Assembly (NCBI RefSeq): GCF_008362905.1
Contig: NZ_VFJB01000010.1
Coordinates: 85,655 to 149,654 of the forward strand
Direction: 5' to 3'
Length of the DNA stretch: 64,000 nt
Source: Deferribacter autotrophicus
GTDB lineage: Bacteria; Chrysiogenota; Deferribacteres; Deferribacterales; Deferribacteraceae
Made by a program: the position numbers and the translations under genes. The notes beneath the pieces are model-generated. The model made no database searches. It saw only the letters and a program-made list of their open reading frames with translations, and was not told the DNA's origin. Positions 25,524-36,146 of the stretch are shown here, in pieces. Each line of letters starts with the position of its first letter. The stretch's first letter is position 1.

Positions 25524-28127
25524 TTAATTTTTCTCAATTACCAATTCTTCATTCTGAAACTTAATCTTAACCTTATCTCCAGATTTAATATTTCCTTTAA
25601 TTATTTCTTCAGCAATCTTGTTTTCTATCAACCTCTGGATAGCCCTCTTCATTGGTCTCGCACCAAATTTTGGATCATATCCAGCTTTAACCACCATATC
25701 TACCGCACTCTCATCAAATTCAATTTCAATATTATTCTCTTTCAATCTCCTAGCAAAATTATTCAACAAGAGTCTAGCAACCTCTCTCAAGTGTTCATCA
25801 CCCAATGGATGGAACACTATTATATCATCTACTCTGTTAAGAAACTCAGGTTTAAAGTAATTGTTCAACTGTTGAAACACAAGCGACTGAATTCTTTCAT
25901 AATTTTCTTCCCAATTACCACCTTTTTGAAACTCTTCCTGTATCAAACTGCTACCAATATTAGAAGTCATTATGATTACTGTATTTCTAAAATTAACTGT
26001 CCTACCTTTAGAATCTGTTAATCGTCCGTCATCTAAAATCTGAAGCAACAGGTTAAACACGTCTGGATGAGCCTTTTCAATTTCATCAAGCAATATTACA
26101 CTATAAGGTCTTCTCCTTACTCTTTCTGTAAGCTGACCACCTTCTTCATATCCCACATATCCTGGAGGAGCACCTATCAATTTTGCCACAGCATGCTTTT
26201 CCATATATTCACTCATATCAATCCTTATCATCGCATCTTCCGAATCAAAGAGAAACTCAGCCAAAGCTTTTGCAAGCTCAGTCTTACCAACACCTGTAGG
26301 CCCTAAGAAAATAAATGAGCCTATAGGTCTATTAGGATCATTAAGTCCTGCACGACTTCTTCTAATCGCTTCACTTACCGCTTTAATTGCTCTATCTTGA
26401 CCTATAACACGCTTGTGGAGATACTCTTCCATTTTGATAAGTTTATCAGCTTCTTCCTCCAGCAATTTATTCACAGGAATACCGGTCCATTTTGATACAA
26501 TAGCAGCAATATCTTCTTCATCTACTTCTTCTTTAAGCATCTTTTTATTCTTTTGAACCTCTTTCAATTTATTATTTACTTCTTCAAGTTTTTGCTGCAA
26601 TTCGATTAATTTGCCATATTTAATCTGAGACGCAAGCTCAAGATTACCTTCCCTTTCTGCTCTCTGCATCTCTATTTTCGCTTGCTCAATCTCTTCTTTA
26701 ATTTTCCTTGATTCCATAATCAGGTTCTTTTCATTTTGCCAATGTGTTCTCAATTCATGTATCTTTTCCTGCAAATTACTAATCTCCTCTTCAAGCTTCT
26801 GCAATCTTGTTTTACTTGCCTCATCTTTTTCTCGTCTTAATGCCTGTCTTTCTATCTCAAGCTGTCTCAATTTCCTTTCAAGTTCATCCAATTCACTTGG
26901 CAGACTATCAATCTCCATTCTCAATTTTGCTGCAGCCTCATCAATCAGGTCAATTGCTTTGTCAGGCATCTGTCTATCACTAATATATTTATTTGCAAGA
27001 TACGCAGCAGCAACAATAGCTGAGTCTTTAATCTTAACCCCATGATGCACTTCATACCTTTCCTTCAATCCTCGTAATATGGAAATGGTATCTTCCACTG
27101 AAGGTTCATCAACAAACACAGGTTGAAACCTTCTTTCAAGAGCTGCATCTTTTTCTATATATTTTTTATACTCGTCTAAAGTTGTGGCTCCTATACAATG
27201 CAACTCTCCTCTTGCAAGTGCTGGCTTTAAAATGTTCGCTGCATCCATCGCCCCTTCAGCAGCACCGGCACCAACCAGAGTATGAAGTTCATCGATAAAT
27301 AGAATTATTTCACCTTCACTTTCCCTTATCTCTTTTAAAATAGCTTTTAACCTTTCTTCAAATTCTCCACGAAACTTTGTCCCTGCTATCAATGCCCCCA
27401 TATCAAGGGCAAGAACTTTTTTATTCTTCAAAGAATCAGGCACATCACCATTTGCAATTCTTTGTGCTAAACCTTCTACAATGGCAGTTTTACCAACCCC
27501 AGGCTCACCTATCAATACAGGGTTGTTCTTGGTCCTTCTTGAAAGAACATGTATAACCCTTCTAATTTCTTCATCTCTACCAATTACGGGATCTAATTTT
27601 CCATTTCTTGCCGCTTCAGTCAGATCTATTGTATATTTTTCCAAAACGTTCATCTTCTCTTCTGGATTCTGGTCAGTTACTCTACTAGAACCTCTAATCT
27701 CCTTAATTGCTTTTTCTACAACTTTTCTATCAAGGCCATATTTTGTTATTATCTGTCTAAGACCATACCCAGCATTCTCTATTACACCCAAAAGCAAATG
27801 CTCTGTGGAAACATACTCGTCCTTAAACTCCTTTATCACTTCAAATGCAAAATCGATTGCCTTCTTTGCATCTGATGACATATAAACCTGTTCAGAACCA
27901 CTAACTTTGGGCAAGCCATCAATAGCTTTTTCCACTTCCTCTTTCAGTGCAGCCACATTAACACCGATTTTTTGCAGTAAAGGAACTATTAATCCATCTT
28001 CCTGAGTGATCAATGCATATAAGATATGATCCGGCAACAGCTGTTGTTGTTGTTTATCTTCTACAAGCTTTATTGCATTTTGCAATGCATCACTTGCTTT
28101 TATTGTAAGTTTGTTCCAATTTATCAT
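25524..28127 (-). CDS. clpB: Chaperone ClpB (AAA+ disaggregase)
   Basis: An 867-residue hexameric disaggregase that works with DnaK to rescue aggregated proteins. It has a Clp N domain at residues 1-145, the first AAA module with Walker [14 protein letters not shown] near 205 and Walker [23 protein letters not shown]. The ClpB-specific middle coiled coil spans about 400-530. The second AAA module has [14 protein letters not shown] near 605. Full length. It is the last gene of the hsp20-dnaJ-hspR-clpB heat-shock cluster. The 168 bases upstream contain REP-like hairpins, so clpB may be partly separated from the operon promoter or use its own. Confidence 0.97.
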   Translation of the reverse strand: MINWNKLTIKASDALQNAIKLVEDKQQQQLLPDHILYALITQEDGLIVPLLQKIGVNVAALKEEVEKAIDGLPKVSGSEQVYMSSDAKKAIDFAFEVIKEFKDEYVSTEHLLLGVIENAGYGLRQIITKYGLDRKVVEKAIKEIRGSSRVTDQNPEEKMNVLEKYTIDLTEAARNGKLDPVIGRDEEIRRVIHVLSRRTKNNPVLIGEPGVGKTAIVEGLAQRIANGDVPDSLKNKKVLALDMGALIAGTKFRGEFEERLKAILKEIRESEGEIILFIDELHTLVGAGAAEGAMDAANILKPALARGELHCIGATTLDEYKKYIEKDAALERRFQPVFVDEPSVEDTISILRGLKERYEVHHGVKIKDSAIVAAAYLANKYISDRQMPDKAIDLIDEAAAKLRMEIDSLPSELDELERKLRQLEIERQALRREKDEASKTRLQKLEEEISNLQEKIHELRTHWQNEKNLIMESRKIKEEIEQAKIEMQRAEREGNLELASQIKYGKLIELQQKLEEVNNKLKEVQKNKKMLKEEVDEEDIAAIVSKWTGIPVNKLLEEEADKLIKMEEYLHKRVIGQDRAIKAVSEAIRRSRAGLNDPNRPIGSFIFLGPTGVGKTELAKALAEFLFDSEDAMIRIDMSEYMEKHAVAKLIGAPPGYVGYEEGGQLTERVRRRPYSVILLDEIEKAHPDVFNLLLQILDDGRLTDSKGRTVNFRNTVIIMTSNIGSSLIQEEFQKGGNWEENYERIQSLVFQQLNNYFKPEFLNRVDDIIVFHPLGDEHLREVARLLLNNFARRLKENNIEIEFDESAVDMVVKAGYDPKFGARPMKRAIQRLIENKIAEEIIKGNIKSGDKVKIKFQNEELVIEKN

Positions 28128-28173
28128 AGTTACCTCCTAATTTATAAATTTTATTTCAAACTATTATGTTTTT

Positions 28174-28237
28174 CCGCCTTTGCCCGTTCATGAGCGGTTG
28201 AGGCGGATCGCAATGACAATTTTTTGCGTCATTGCGA
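28174..28237. repeat. REP-like double hairpin between hspR and clpB
   Basis: Two hairpins stand in tandem: ccgcct / aggcgg (28174-28179 / 28201-28206), containing an inner ccg...cgg arm, and tcgcaatgac / gtcattgcga (28208-28217 / 28228-28237). The gtcattgcga core is typical of dispersed palindromic repeats in many bacterial genomes. It is GC-richer than its surroundings. Confidence 0.7.
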
Positions 28238-28295
28238 AAAAATGAGCACCCAATGTGTTAGATGCTCCCTTCTAAAATTACATATAATTCATACT

Positions 28296-28679
28296 TCACT
28301 CTTCTTTCTCTATTTTCACTTTAATAATATTCGTTTGATTTGAGGGAACAATGGCCCCCTCTTTCATACTTTTTTCAAACTCTTCACCAAGCCTGCTTTT
28401 TATAAAATTAAGCAAGAAATTCATCTGAGATTGCAACTCTTCTATCTGCTTTCGCATATTCAAAATTACTTCAACCCCTGCCAGATTTACCCCTAAATCT
28501 TTAGTCAAAGTTATTATAAACTTTAACCTTTCAATATCTTCATCAGAGTAAAGCCTTGTATTACCCTCCGTCCTTGTAGGTTTGACAAATCCCAATCTCT
28601 CATACTGTCTTAAAGTTTGAGGGTGAATATTTAACATTTCCGACACAATGCTTATTACATACAAAGGTTTCTTCCTCAT
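28296..28679 (-). CDS. hspR: MerR-family heat-shock repressor HspR
   Basis: A 127-residue regulator with an N-terminal MerR winged helix: YVISIVSEMLNIHPQTLRQYERLGFVKPTRTEGNTRLYSDEDIERL. The motif MLNIHPQTLRQYERLGFVKP is the HspR version of the HTH. A leucine-rich helix follows. HspR proteins bind HAIR elements (CTTGAGT-N7-ACTCAAG) as repressors of dnaK, hsp20 and clpB operons and are helped by DnaK. Its place between dnaJ and clpB, and a HAIR-like site in front of the operon, support autoregulation. GAGGTGG precedes the ATG. Confidence 0.92.
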   Translation of the reverse strand: MRKKPLYVISIVSEMLNIHPQTLRQYERLGFVKPTRTEGNTRLYSDEDIERLKFIITLTKDLGVNLAGVEVILNMRKQIEELQSQMNFLLNFIKSRLGEEFEKSMKEGAIVPSNQTNIIKVKIEKEE

Positions 28680-28690
28680 AATCCACCTCT

Positions 28691-29806
28691 TTATAATCTA
28701 CCCTTTGCAAGCAATTTCTCTCTATCAGTTATATGATACCGCTTTTTCATCTCTTTCAGTACATTTCTATCAGATTCAATCGCCACAGCAGGGATTTTAA
28801 CATTTATCACAATATAAAGATCACCATTTCCCCCACCTTTTAAGTGAGGCACTCCTTTTCCTCTTATCCTAAATTTTTGCCCAGGCTGTGTACCTGCTGG
28901 GATATTTATATTAACAGCACCGTATGGTGTTGGCACTGTAATTTTCTCACCCAAAGCAGCTTCAAACATATCAATATCAACGTTTACATACAGGTTATCC
29001 CCTTCACGTTTATATACCTCATGTGGGATAACCTTAGTGACAATATAAAGGTCTCCACTTGGGCCACCATTTATGCCATCATTACCTTTTCCTGGTACTC
29101 TAATCTTTGAGTTGTTATCCACACCCGCAGGAATCTTAACCTTAATACGCTCACTTACGTAAAATCTACCTTTACCACCGCACTTTTCACAAGGTTTGTA
29201 AACTATCTCTCCTTCACCTTTACACTGAGGACACGTTGTAGATATTGAGAAAAATCCAGAACCTTGCCTTACAGTCCCTTTACCACCACACACTCCACAA
29301 ACAGACCTCTCTCCACCTTTTCCTTTGCACACATCACAATTTTTCAACCTGTTGACAGATAGTTCTATTGTATTACCAAAAATAACATCTCTAAAAGGTA
29401 TTTGAACTGTATAATACAAATCCTCCCCTTTTTGAGCGTAAGAAGAGGTAGTTCTTCTTTTACCATTGGTTGAAGCTCTACCAAAAAGATCTTCAAATAT
29501 ATCTTTGAAAATATCAAAATCTTCAAAAGTTGTTCTAAAGTTTTCAAAATTCATATTTGAGAAGTCATAACCCTGTCCACTTGATGTAAACGCATCATGA
29601 CCCAACGTATCATACTGTTTTCTTTTTTCAGGATCTGATAATACTGCATAAGCCTCGGATATTTTCTTAAACTTTTCTTCAGCCTCTTTATTCCCAGGGT
29701 TCAAATCCGGATGGTATTTTCTGGCCAGTTTTCTGTATGCTTTTTTAATCTCTTCCTGAGTTGCGTTCCTGCTTACGCCCAATATATCATAATATGTCTC
29801 TGCCAT
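28691..29806 (-). CDS. dnaJ: Co-chaperone DnaJ (type I)
   Basis: A 371-residue Hsp40. The J domain (residues 1-70) carries HPD in [12 protein letters not shown] rather short G/F-like linker follows, with fewer glycines than in E. coli. Four CxxCxGxG zinc motifs ([32 protein letters not shown]) lie at about 145-205, then the substrate-binding beta domains. The usual function is to deliver unfolded clients to DnaK and stimulate its ATPase. No dnaK or grpE is in this cluster, so this is probably a second, heat-shock-linked DnaJ or dnaK lies elsewhere. Confidence 0.94.
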   Translation of the reverse strand: MAETYYDILGVSRNATQEEIKKAYRKLARKYHPDLNPGNKEAEEKFKKISEAYAVLSDPEKRKQYDTLGHDAFTSSGQGYDFSNMNFENFRTTFEDFDIFKDIFEDLFGRASTNGKRRTTSSYAQKGEDLYYTVQIPFRDVIFGNTIELSVNRLKNCDVCKGKGGERSVCGVCGGKGTVRQGSGFFSISTTCPQCKGEGEIVYKPCEKCGGKGRFYVSERIKVKIPAGVDNNSKIRVPGKGNDGINGGPSGDLYIVTKVIPHEVYKREGDNLYVNVDIDMFEAALGEKITVPTPYGAVNINIPAGTQPGQKFRIRGKGVPHLKGGGNGDLYIVINVKIPAVAIESDRNVLKEMKKRYHITDREKLLAKGRL

Positions 29807-29860
29807 ATCATTCCCTCTTAATTCGATATTTTAATCAAAGAGGGGCATAAATCTGCCCCA

Positions 29861-30298
29861 TTAATCTTCTTTTACCACCTCAATTACCTTTGGTTTTGAT
29901 TTTTCAATCTTCTCAAGTATAATTTTTAAAATACCGTCTTTCAAATTGGCTTTAACCTTATTCACATCAATATTTTCTGGTAATTGAAAAGATCTGGAAA
30001 ATTTACCATATGGTCTTTCAAGCCTGTAATAACTTTCTTTATTAACATCAGGTAGTTTTCTTTCCCCTTTAATTGTGAGGATGTTGTCAGATATCTGAAT
30101 ATCTATATCACCTTCTTTTAAACCAGGAACCTCCACTATCAATAAAACTTCTTTATCTGTCTCCAACACATCAACGGGAGGTATCCAGTCATTTTGAATC
30201 CCACCTTTCCTAGAGGACAAAGTGTCGTCAAATAATCTGTTAATTCTTTCCTGGATAGTCATCAAATCTTTTAATGGATCCCATCTAACTATTGCCAT
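29861..30298 (-). CDS. Small heat-shock protein, Hsp20/alpha-crystallin family
   Basis: A 145-residue holdase. The alpha-crystallin domain (about 40-135) includes WIPPVDVLETDKEVLLIVEVPGLKEGDI and the conserved motif LPENIDVNKVKANLKDGILKI. A basic C-terminal tail ends in a KPKVIEV segment, which contains the I/V-x-I/V-type motif used for oligomer assembly. First gene of the heat-shock operon; AAAGGAGG stands before the ATG. Confidence 0.95.
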   Translation of the reverse strand: MAIVRWDPLKDLMTIQERINRLFDDTLSSRKGGIQNDWIPPVDVLETDKEVLLIVEVPGLKEGDIDIQISDNILTIKGERKLPDVNKESYYRLERPYGKFSRSFQLPENIDVNKVKANLKDGILKIILEKIEKSKPKVIEVVKED

Positions 30299-30327
30299 TT
30301 CAACCTCCTTTTATTTTAGTCGATTAT

Positions 30328-30357
30328 TAAAATATATTTGAGTCGATTTATGTCAAG
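30328..30357 (-). promoter_or_regulatory. Heat-shock operon promoter overlapped by a HAIR-like HspR site
   Basis: On the minus strand, TTGACA (30356-30351) with TATTTT 16 bases downstream forms a sigma-70 promoter. Overlapping it on the plus strand, TTTGAGT-N7-TGTCAAG (30337-30357) matches the HAIR consensus CTTGAGT-N7-ACTCAAG at 11 of 14 positions with the exact 7-base spacing. Confidence 0.6.
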
Positions 30358-30502
30358 TCCTTTTATTAAATTTCACTCACATTTTTTAAAAATTATTCTA
30401 TACCTTAATTATCAATAGGTTAAAAATTATAACTTAAAACAATATCAAGCTCTTTCATAAAAATTTTAGGGATTTAATAGCAAATTGGAGGCAGTTACTA
30501 AG

Positions 30503-31936
30503 CTATCTCTTTCTGAATTTTTTCAGTATACCAAAACCTTTCTGTTTTGCTTTAGCATAAAGTATTCCATCATCCCCCTTAAAAACATCAAGACTCATCC
30601 CAATCTTAGGGGATTTTTTGTCCACGTATCTTGCCAAAAACTTTTTCTGCTTTCTCTTTACCATAATAAGATCTAATGGTGCTTCAACACCTTCTGGAGT
30701 TACGTACAATCTTGTAAATGAGTGAATTCTAGGTGTCTTACTTAACCTTTCTTTTTTAACCCGATTATTTTTTGACAAATTGTATTGAGATTTTACAGTT
30801 TTACTTCTTCTTTTCAAGATTATTACAAAGTTATTAGTGGCAATTCCTCCTATACTTTGAGTCAATGCCACATCACATCTAGATGGGGTTATTTCATCAG
30901 AATAATCACCCATCATTATCCTAAAAACTTCTACTACTTGTGCTAATCCTGAAGCACCCACCGGATGCCCTCTCGATTTTAAACCTCCAGAAATATTGAC
31001 TGGCAATAATCCGTTGTGATACCCCTGTTTCTCATCATAAAACTTTAATATCTTATCCCTTGGAACCAATCCGATGTCTACAAGTCCGGTAATTTCAAAC
31101 GGAGTAAAGGCATCATGAATCTCAGCAAATTCAATATCTTTAGGAGATATATCAGACATTTTAAAAGCCTGATTTGCCGCAACTTTTGTAGATTCAAATG
31201 AAGTAATTATACTCCTCTCACTAAGTGCTTGTCTATCTGTTCCCTGACCAACACCTAATACTTCCACTTCCCCCTTTTCACTGGAAAGGTAAATGACAGC
31301 AGCCCCATCACTTATCGGCGCACAATCATATAGACATAATGGAGAAGAAATCATTTTGCTGTTACTGTATGTTTCAAAATCAATCTCCTTTTTAAAATGT
31401 GCAAAAACATTAAATTTGCCGTAAAAATGATTCTTCTCTGCCACAGCAAAAAGCAGCTTTTTCAAATCTTCCTTTTTCAATTTATTTTCATAGGCAAACC
31501 TGGTTGTCACAAGAGCTGCAAGAGCAGGCATAGAAGCCCCTGTTTTCCTTTCAAGGGGATGAATTACTTCCGATAATATTTTTGTAACTTTAGATGTAGG
31601 CATATCAGTCATCTTTTCAGCAGCAATAACAAGTACATTTTTATAAATACCTGATTTTATAGCCGAGTACGCATAATACAAAACAGCAGCTCCTGTGGAA
31701 GATGCTGTCTCAATCCTTACTGCAGGTATTTTATAAAGTCCGAGTTTATCTGTTATATAAGAAGCAATATTTCCTACACCTGTAAACTCTTCAGGATTCA
31801 TAAGACCTATAAAAAGGGCATCCACATCTGTTACATCCACATTCAAATTGTAAACAGCTTCTTTAATTAGATTTATGATATTTTTTTTAGAGTTACCAAA
31901 ATGACTTAATGCCGCTTTATAAATATAGACTGACAT
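30503..31936 (-). CDS. Thiolase-like protein with C-terminal OB-fold (DUF35-like) extension
   Basis: The start is placed at the ATG 45 bases inside the longest frame, behind GGGGGAG, giving 477 residues. Residues 1-385 follow the SCP2/archaeal thiolase pattern, with EIHDAFTPFE and the catalytic histidine in SRGHPVGASG. The position of the nucleophilic cysteine (usually a CASG-type motif) reads TASSTGAA, with serine instead, and the C-terminal Cys-Gly motif is QSIGGIA. From about 400 a basic domain (TRLYVTPEGVEAPLDLIMVKRKQKKF) resembles DUF35/OB acyl-CoA-associated domains. It may be a non-condensing acyl-CoA protein or may need an adaptor. It lies between two convergent units without an obvious partner. 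Confidence 0.75.
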   Translation of the reverse strand: MSVYIYKAALSHFGNSKKNIINLIKEAVYNLNVDVTDVDALFIGLMNPEEFTGVGNIASYITDKLGLYKIPAVRIETASSTGAAVLYYAYSAIKSGIYKNVLVIAAEKMTDMPTSKVTKILSEVIHPLERKTGASMPALAALVTTRFAYENKLKKEDLKKLLFAVAEKNHFYGKFNVFAHFKKEIDFETYSNSKMISSPLCLYDCAPISDGAAVIYLSSEKGEVEVLGVGQGTDRQALSERSIITSFESTKVAANQAFKMSDISPKDIEFAEIHDAFTPFEITGLVDIGLVPRDKILKFYDEKQGYHNGLLPVNISGGLKSRGHPVGASGLAQVVEVFRIMMGDYSDEITPSRCDVALTQSIGGIATNNFVIILKRRSKTVKSQYNLSKNNRVKKERLSKTPRIHSFTRLYVTPEGVEAPLDLIMVKRKQKKFLARYVDKKSPKIGMSLDVFKGDDGILYAKAKQKGFGILKKFRKR

Positions 31937-32093
31937 ATGACAACTCCCCCACCAAAAAACCTTAAAAACTTTATATATCAAATTGTTAAAAATTTCTACA
32001 TATTAGTTATTGAGTATTTATCAATTTTAACTTATAAAGACTCCCGTATGTATGTAAACATATTGTCTAAAAAACTCTACTTCGAGGGGTAAA

Positions 32094-33749
32094 ATGCATC
32101 AGCTTAATGTAGTAGTATTAATCTCCGGTTTAGTAGGTGGCCTCGGAATGTTTTTGTTTGGTATGAAAATGATGTCCGAAGGCCTCCAAAAAACTGCTGG
32201 CAACAGTTTAAGAAAAATCCTGGAAAAGCTTACTTCAAACAGAGTCATTGGTACACTTGTGGGGCTTGTGGTCACAGCTATTATTCAGAGTAGCTCTGCC
32301 ACCACAGTTATGGTAGTAGGATTTGTAAATGCAGGTCTGATGAACCTTATGCAGGCACTCAGTATTGTTCTCGGTGCAAATATTGGAACAACCGTCACTG
32401 CCCAGCTGATCGCCTTTAAAATTAGCAAATTCGCCTTGCCTGCAATAGGTATTGGTGCATTCATGCGACTTTTTTCAAAGAAAAAGAAAAGGCAATATTT
32501 AGGTGAGATTTTGATAGGTTTTGGCCTTCTCTTTTTAGGATTAGATACAATGAAACATGCCTTTGTTCCATTAAGAGAATTGGAACAGTTTAAAAACGCT
32601 TTTATTGTTTTTTCTAAAAATCCTGTATTAGGTGTAATGGCTGGTGCTCTTCTTACTATGATCGTTCAAAGTAGCTCAGCTACTATAGGTATTACAATAG
32701 CCCTTGCCACCACCGGTTTAATAGATTTTTACGGAGCCGCATCATTGATTCTTGGTGAAAACATAGGTACCACCATCACTGCAAATCTTGCGGCTATTGG
32801 TACAAATTCTACGGCAAAAAAAGCAGCTCTTGGTCATTTGCTCTTTAATATTTTCGGTGTTTTATACATGCTAATTTTCTTAAAATATTTTGTTCATTTT
32901 ATCGATATCATAACTCCAGGAAATCCGGACTTTATTGCTGCTGATGGTTCTAAACCATACATAGCAAGACATATGGCTAATATTCATACAATGTTCAATA
33001 TTATCAATACCATAATATTTCTACCTTTTCTTCATATTCTTGCAAAAATATGCGATAAATTAATAAAATCGGATGACGCCGAAGAAGCTTATAAACTGGT
33101 TTATATTGATGATAGATTAATAGAAACTCCACCTATCGCAGTTGCTCAAGCTCGTAAAGAAACTGAAAGGATGAGCCAAATTGCCCTTGATATGTTAAAG
33201 CTCTCCAAAGAAGCTTTTAATAAACGAGATTTAAAAATAATTAATGAAATTTATAAAATGGAAGAAAAGGTTGATTTGTTGGAAAGGGACATTTCACAAT
33301 TCCTTGTAAAACTTTTCCAAAAACCGATCAGTGAAGCAAATTCTCAGGTTATAAACAACATCTTACATGTTTTACATGATATTGAAAAAATTGCAGATCA
33401 CGCAGAAAATATCGGCAAATTTATGGAAAGATGCATTGAGCAAAACATAACATTTTCTAAACAGGCAATGGATGAAGCTAATCAACTCTTTGATGTGGTT
33501 ATAAGATTCTGTTCTTACGTTTTTGAAGAATACAACAGTGGTGATCTACCAAAACAGATTGATACCGAAGATGAAAACCTTATAGATCAGCTTAGAAAAG
33601 AATTTAAAAATAACCATATGCAAAGACTTAACGAAGGTGCATGTAGTGTAAAAGCAGGTATTATGTACGTAGATATTTTAAACAATCTGGAAAAAGCAGG
33701 AGACCATGCTTTTAATATTGCACAAGTTATTATGGGTATCACTAAATGA
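32094..33749 (+). CDS. Na+/phosphate cotransporter, NptA type with PhoU-like C terminus
   Basis: A 551-residue inner-membrane transporter. The two inverted repeats carry the type II Na/Pi signature QSSSATT (around residue 60) and QSSSATI (around 195), each with a GANIGTT or GENIGTT loop. The C-terminal 200 residues are two PhoU-like helical bundles (HVLHDIEKIADHAENIG, YVDILNNLEKAGDHAFNIA). It imports phosphate with sodium; the PhoU part probably senses or gates. AGGGG precedes the ATG. The last four bases overlap the Ppx/GppA start (ATGA), linking phosphate uptake to polyphosphate/ppGpp turnover. Confidence 0.93.
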   Translation: MHQLNVVVLISGLVGGLGMFLFGMKMMSEGLQKTAGNSLRKILEKLTSNRVIGTLVGLVVTAIIQSSSATTVMVVGFVNAGLMNLMQALSIVLGANIGTTVTAQLIAFKISKFALPAIGIGAFMRLFSKKKKRQYLGEILIGFGLLFLGLDTMKHAFVPLRELEQFKNAFIVFSKNPVLGVMAGALLTMIVQSSSATIGITIALATTGLIDFYGAASLILGENIGTTITANLAAIGTNSTAKKAALGHLLFNIFGVLYMLIFLKYFVHFIDIITPGNPDFIAADGSKPYIARHMANIHTMFNIINTIIFLPFLHILAKICDKLIKSDDAEEAYKLVYIDDRLIETPPIAVAQARKETERMSQIALDMLKLSKEAFNKRDLKIINEIYKMEEKVDLLERDISQFLVKLFQKPISEANSQVINNILHVLHDIEKIADHAENIGKFMERCIEQNITFSKQAMDEANQLFDVVIRFCSYVFEEYNSGDLPKQIDTEDENLIDQLRKEFKNNHMQRLNEGACSVKAGIMYVDILNNLEKAGDHAFNIAQVIMGITK

Positions 33750-34654
33750 GAGCAGCCGGTATTGATATTGGCACAAATACTATTAGGCTTATTATTGCTG
33801 ATATAAAAGACAGCAAAATCGACAGAATAATTTACCAAGATAGAAAAATAACAAGACTTGGGGAAGGTATTATCCATACTAACGAACTGGATGAACAAGC
33901 CATTTTAAGAACTATTTTAGCATTAAAAACATTCAAAGAGACAATAGACCATTTTTTTATAAACAAATATTATGCAGTAGCAACAAGCGCTGTAAGAGAA
34001 GCAAAAAACGGTAACAAATTTATAAAGCTTTGCAATGAAATTGGCTTAAATGTCGATATAATAGATGGTAACGAAGAAGCAAAACTTATTTATTTGGGAG
34101 TTACGTCATCTTTAGATATCGATAATAAAAACCCTTTAATTTTTGATATAGGAGGAGGTTCCACAGAGTTTATCCTCAATAAAGACGACAAAATAAATTA
34201 CAAAAGTATTAAACTCGGTGTAGTAAAACTTGCTGATGAGATAAACTTCTTTGATATAATAACAGATGAGGTTATTGAAAAAACAAATTCAATTATTGAA
34301 AATAAATTGAATGAGATCCCTTTCTTGAAAGAAGCCGACACTCTTATAGCAACAGCCGGCACTCCAACCACTTTAGCAGCAATCGATTTGGAGCTTGAAG
34401 ATTATGATTACAGAAAAGTCCATGGTTATGAGTTAACCAAAGAAGAGATTCTGAATATTTTCGAAAAATTAAGATCTATGACCTCCAAAGAGAGAAAAGA
34501 AATCAAAGGGCTTGAAGAAGGCAGAGAAGACCTTATTATCCCTGGCACCCTTATAATACTCAAAATAATGGAACTTACAGGTTGTGAAAAGTTAATTGTA
34601 AGTGATTTTGGGTTGAGGGAAGGTATAGTAATCCATGCAGCAACAGTTAATTAG
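33746..34654 (+). CDS. Ppx/GppA exopolyphosphatase family protein
   Basis: A 302-residue actin-fold phosphatase with phosphate loops GIDIGTNTIRLIIADI at the N terminus and FDIGGGSTEFI near residue 134, and the conserved ATSAVREAKNG and TAGTPTTLAA. The length fits the short two-domain form without the C-terminal HD part, so it may hydrolyse polyphosphate or pppGpp. It overlaps the Na/Pi transporter by four bases and the next gene by 20, so the three are one translational unit. Confidence 0.92.
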   Translation: MRAAGIDIGTNTIRLIIADIKDSKIDRIIYQDRKITRLGEGIIHTNELDEQAILRTILALKTFKETIDHFFINKYYAVATSAVREAKNGNKFIKLCNEIGLNVDIIDGNEEAKLIYLGVTSSLDIDNKNPLIFDIGGGSTEFILNKDDKINYKSIKLGVVKLADEINFFDIITDEVIEKTNSIIENKLNEIPFLKEADTLIATAGTPTTLAAIDLELEDYDYRKVHGYELTKEEILNIFEKLRSMTSKERKEIKGLEEGREDLIIPGTLIILKIMELTGCEKLIVSDFGLREGIVIHAATVN

Positions 34655-36146
34655 CCTCTTCACTACCCCACTTCTTACAGGATTTGTTGGTTATTTTACA
34701 AACTATCTTGCCATAAAAATGCTCTTTAGACCCTATAAAAAAAGATGGTATTCTTTTGGTTGGCAAGGCGTTATTCCCAAAAATAGGAAAAAATTAGCCT
34801 CTGAAATAGGTAAACTTGTAGGTGAAGAATTAATCACGGAAGAAGAACTACAAAAGGCCATTGAATCAGAAAGATTTCAATATGTCTTAGAACACACTGT
34901 AAACAATGAAATTAAAAACTTCTTAAAAAAAGATTTTGGCACATTAGCCGATATAATAGACCGTTTCGGCCTTGATACTGAAAAACTTTTAAAAAGGATT
35001 TTTCACTCGGAAAAAACAAAAGAAACTATAAACAAATTGTTAAATAACCTTATTAACGGCTTAATCGAAAACCTATCAAATAAAAAAATCAAAGATATAG
35101 ATACATTAAAACCATTATTACTTAATACAATTAATAATTTGTTTGAAAACAAAAAAATTAAAGATTACCTGGCCAATGAATTTATCTCACTTATCAATAA
35201 CTTCATACTTTCAGGTAAAAGTATATCAGATTTGCTCACCACAAAACAAAAAGATACCATTATAGAAAAAGGGAAAGAATTTTCGGAAAAATTTCTCAAC
35301 TTTATTGATAACCTTTTGAAAGATGAAAAAATCAAAAAAAATATTGCTAAAAGAATTATTGAAATAAAAAATCAGTATTTTGGTGAAGGCTTTTTTGATC
35401 AGTTAAAATTGGGTGTTTTGAATATTTTTCTCAACGAAGATACGATAAATGAACTTGTATCAAATGAGTTGCCAAAAATAATATATTCAATCAAAAATGA
35501 TAAAGAGATAAAAGAAAAAATTGACAATATCATCGAAGAAAAGATAGAGCAGTTTTTATCAACACCTATTTACAAACATGCTGAAAAAATAGGTATAGAA
35601 AACCTATACGCCACTTACACAAAGTTCATCGATTGGTTTAAAGAGAGTTTTTTCTCTCATACTTTAAAAAACAAAGTGCATGATAAAGTAGAAGTATTTT
35701 TTGAGCAAAATTCAGAATATACTCTCAAAGGAGTTCTAGACTCTTTTGGATTTAAAATAGAAAATCTGAGCCACATATTTAACAGAACAGATCATTCAGT
35801 GGAAAATATAATACACTATATCATAAAAGGTTTTCAAGAAACCTTGCAAGGTATTAAAATTGATAATCTGTATGATAAAATACCAGAAACCACTTTTGAA
35901 AATGTAAAAACTACAATAATAAACAGTATCAACAGTATTTTAAAATCAAACATCGACAAAATCGTCTATTCGCTAAACATTGACAAACTTGTTGAAGAAA
36001 AAATAAATTCTTTGGACCTTTATAAGCTAGAAAATCTAATTTTCTCATTTATGAAAGATCAGTTTAAGTGGATCAACATCTTAGGTTTTGTTTTAGGATT
36101 CATTTTCGGTTTTATCCAATCGATAGTCTTATTACTTATTTCATAA
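34635..36146 (+). CDS. DUF445 family membrane protein
   Basis: A 503-residue protein with a membrane helix at each end and a long, mostly helical, Lys/Asn-rich middle. The N terminus TPLLTGFVGYFTNYLAIKMLFRPY and the following WGVIPKNR-like segment (FGWQGVIPKNRKKLASEIG) are the signature of DUF445/YheB proteins, whose role is unknown. Family members are inner-membrane proteins with a large soluble part. The start overlaps the Ppx/GppA gene by 20 bases. A strong bidirectional terminator follows. Confidence 0.85.
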   Translation: MQQQLISLFTTPLLTGFVGYFTNYLAIKMLFRPYKKRWYSFGWQGVIPKNRKKLASEIGKLVGEELITEEELQKAIESERFQYVLEHTVNNEIKNFLKKDFGTLADIIDRFGLDTEKLLKRIFHSEKTKETINKLLNNLINGLIENLSNKKIKDIDTLKPLLLNTINNLFENKKIKDYLANEFISLINNFILSGKSISDLLTTKQKDTIIEKGKEFSEKFLNFIDNLLKDEKIKKNIAKRIIEIKNQYFGEGFFDQLKLGVLNIFLNEDTINELVSNELPKIIYSIKNDKEIKEKIDNIIEEKIEQFLSTPIYKHAEKIGIENLYATYTKFIDWFKESFFSHTLKNKVHDKVEVFFEQNSEYTLKGVLDSFGFKIENLSHIFNRTDHSVENIIHYIIKGFQETLQGIKIDNLYDKIPETTFENVKTTIINSINSILKSNIDKIVYSLNIDKLVEEKINSLDLYKLENLIFSFMKDQFKWINILGFVLGFIFGFIQSIVLLLIS

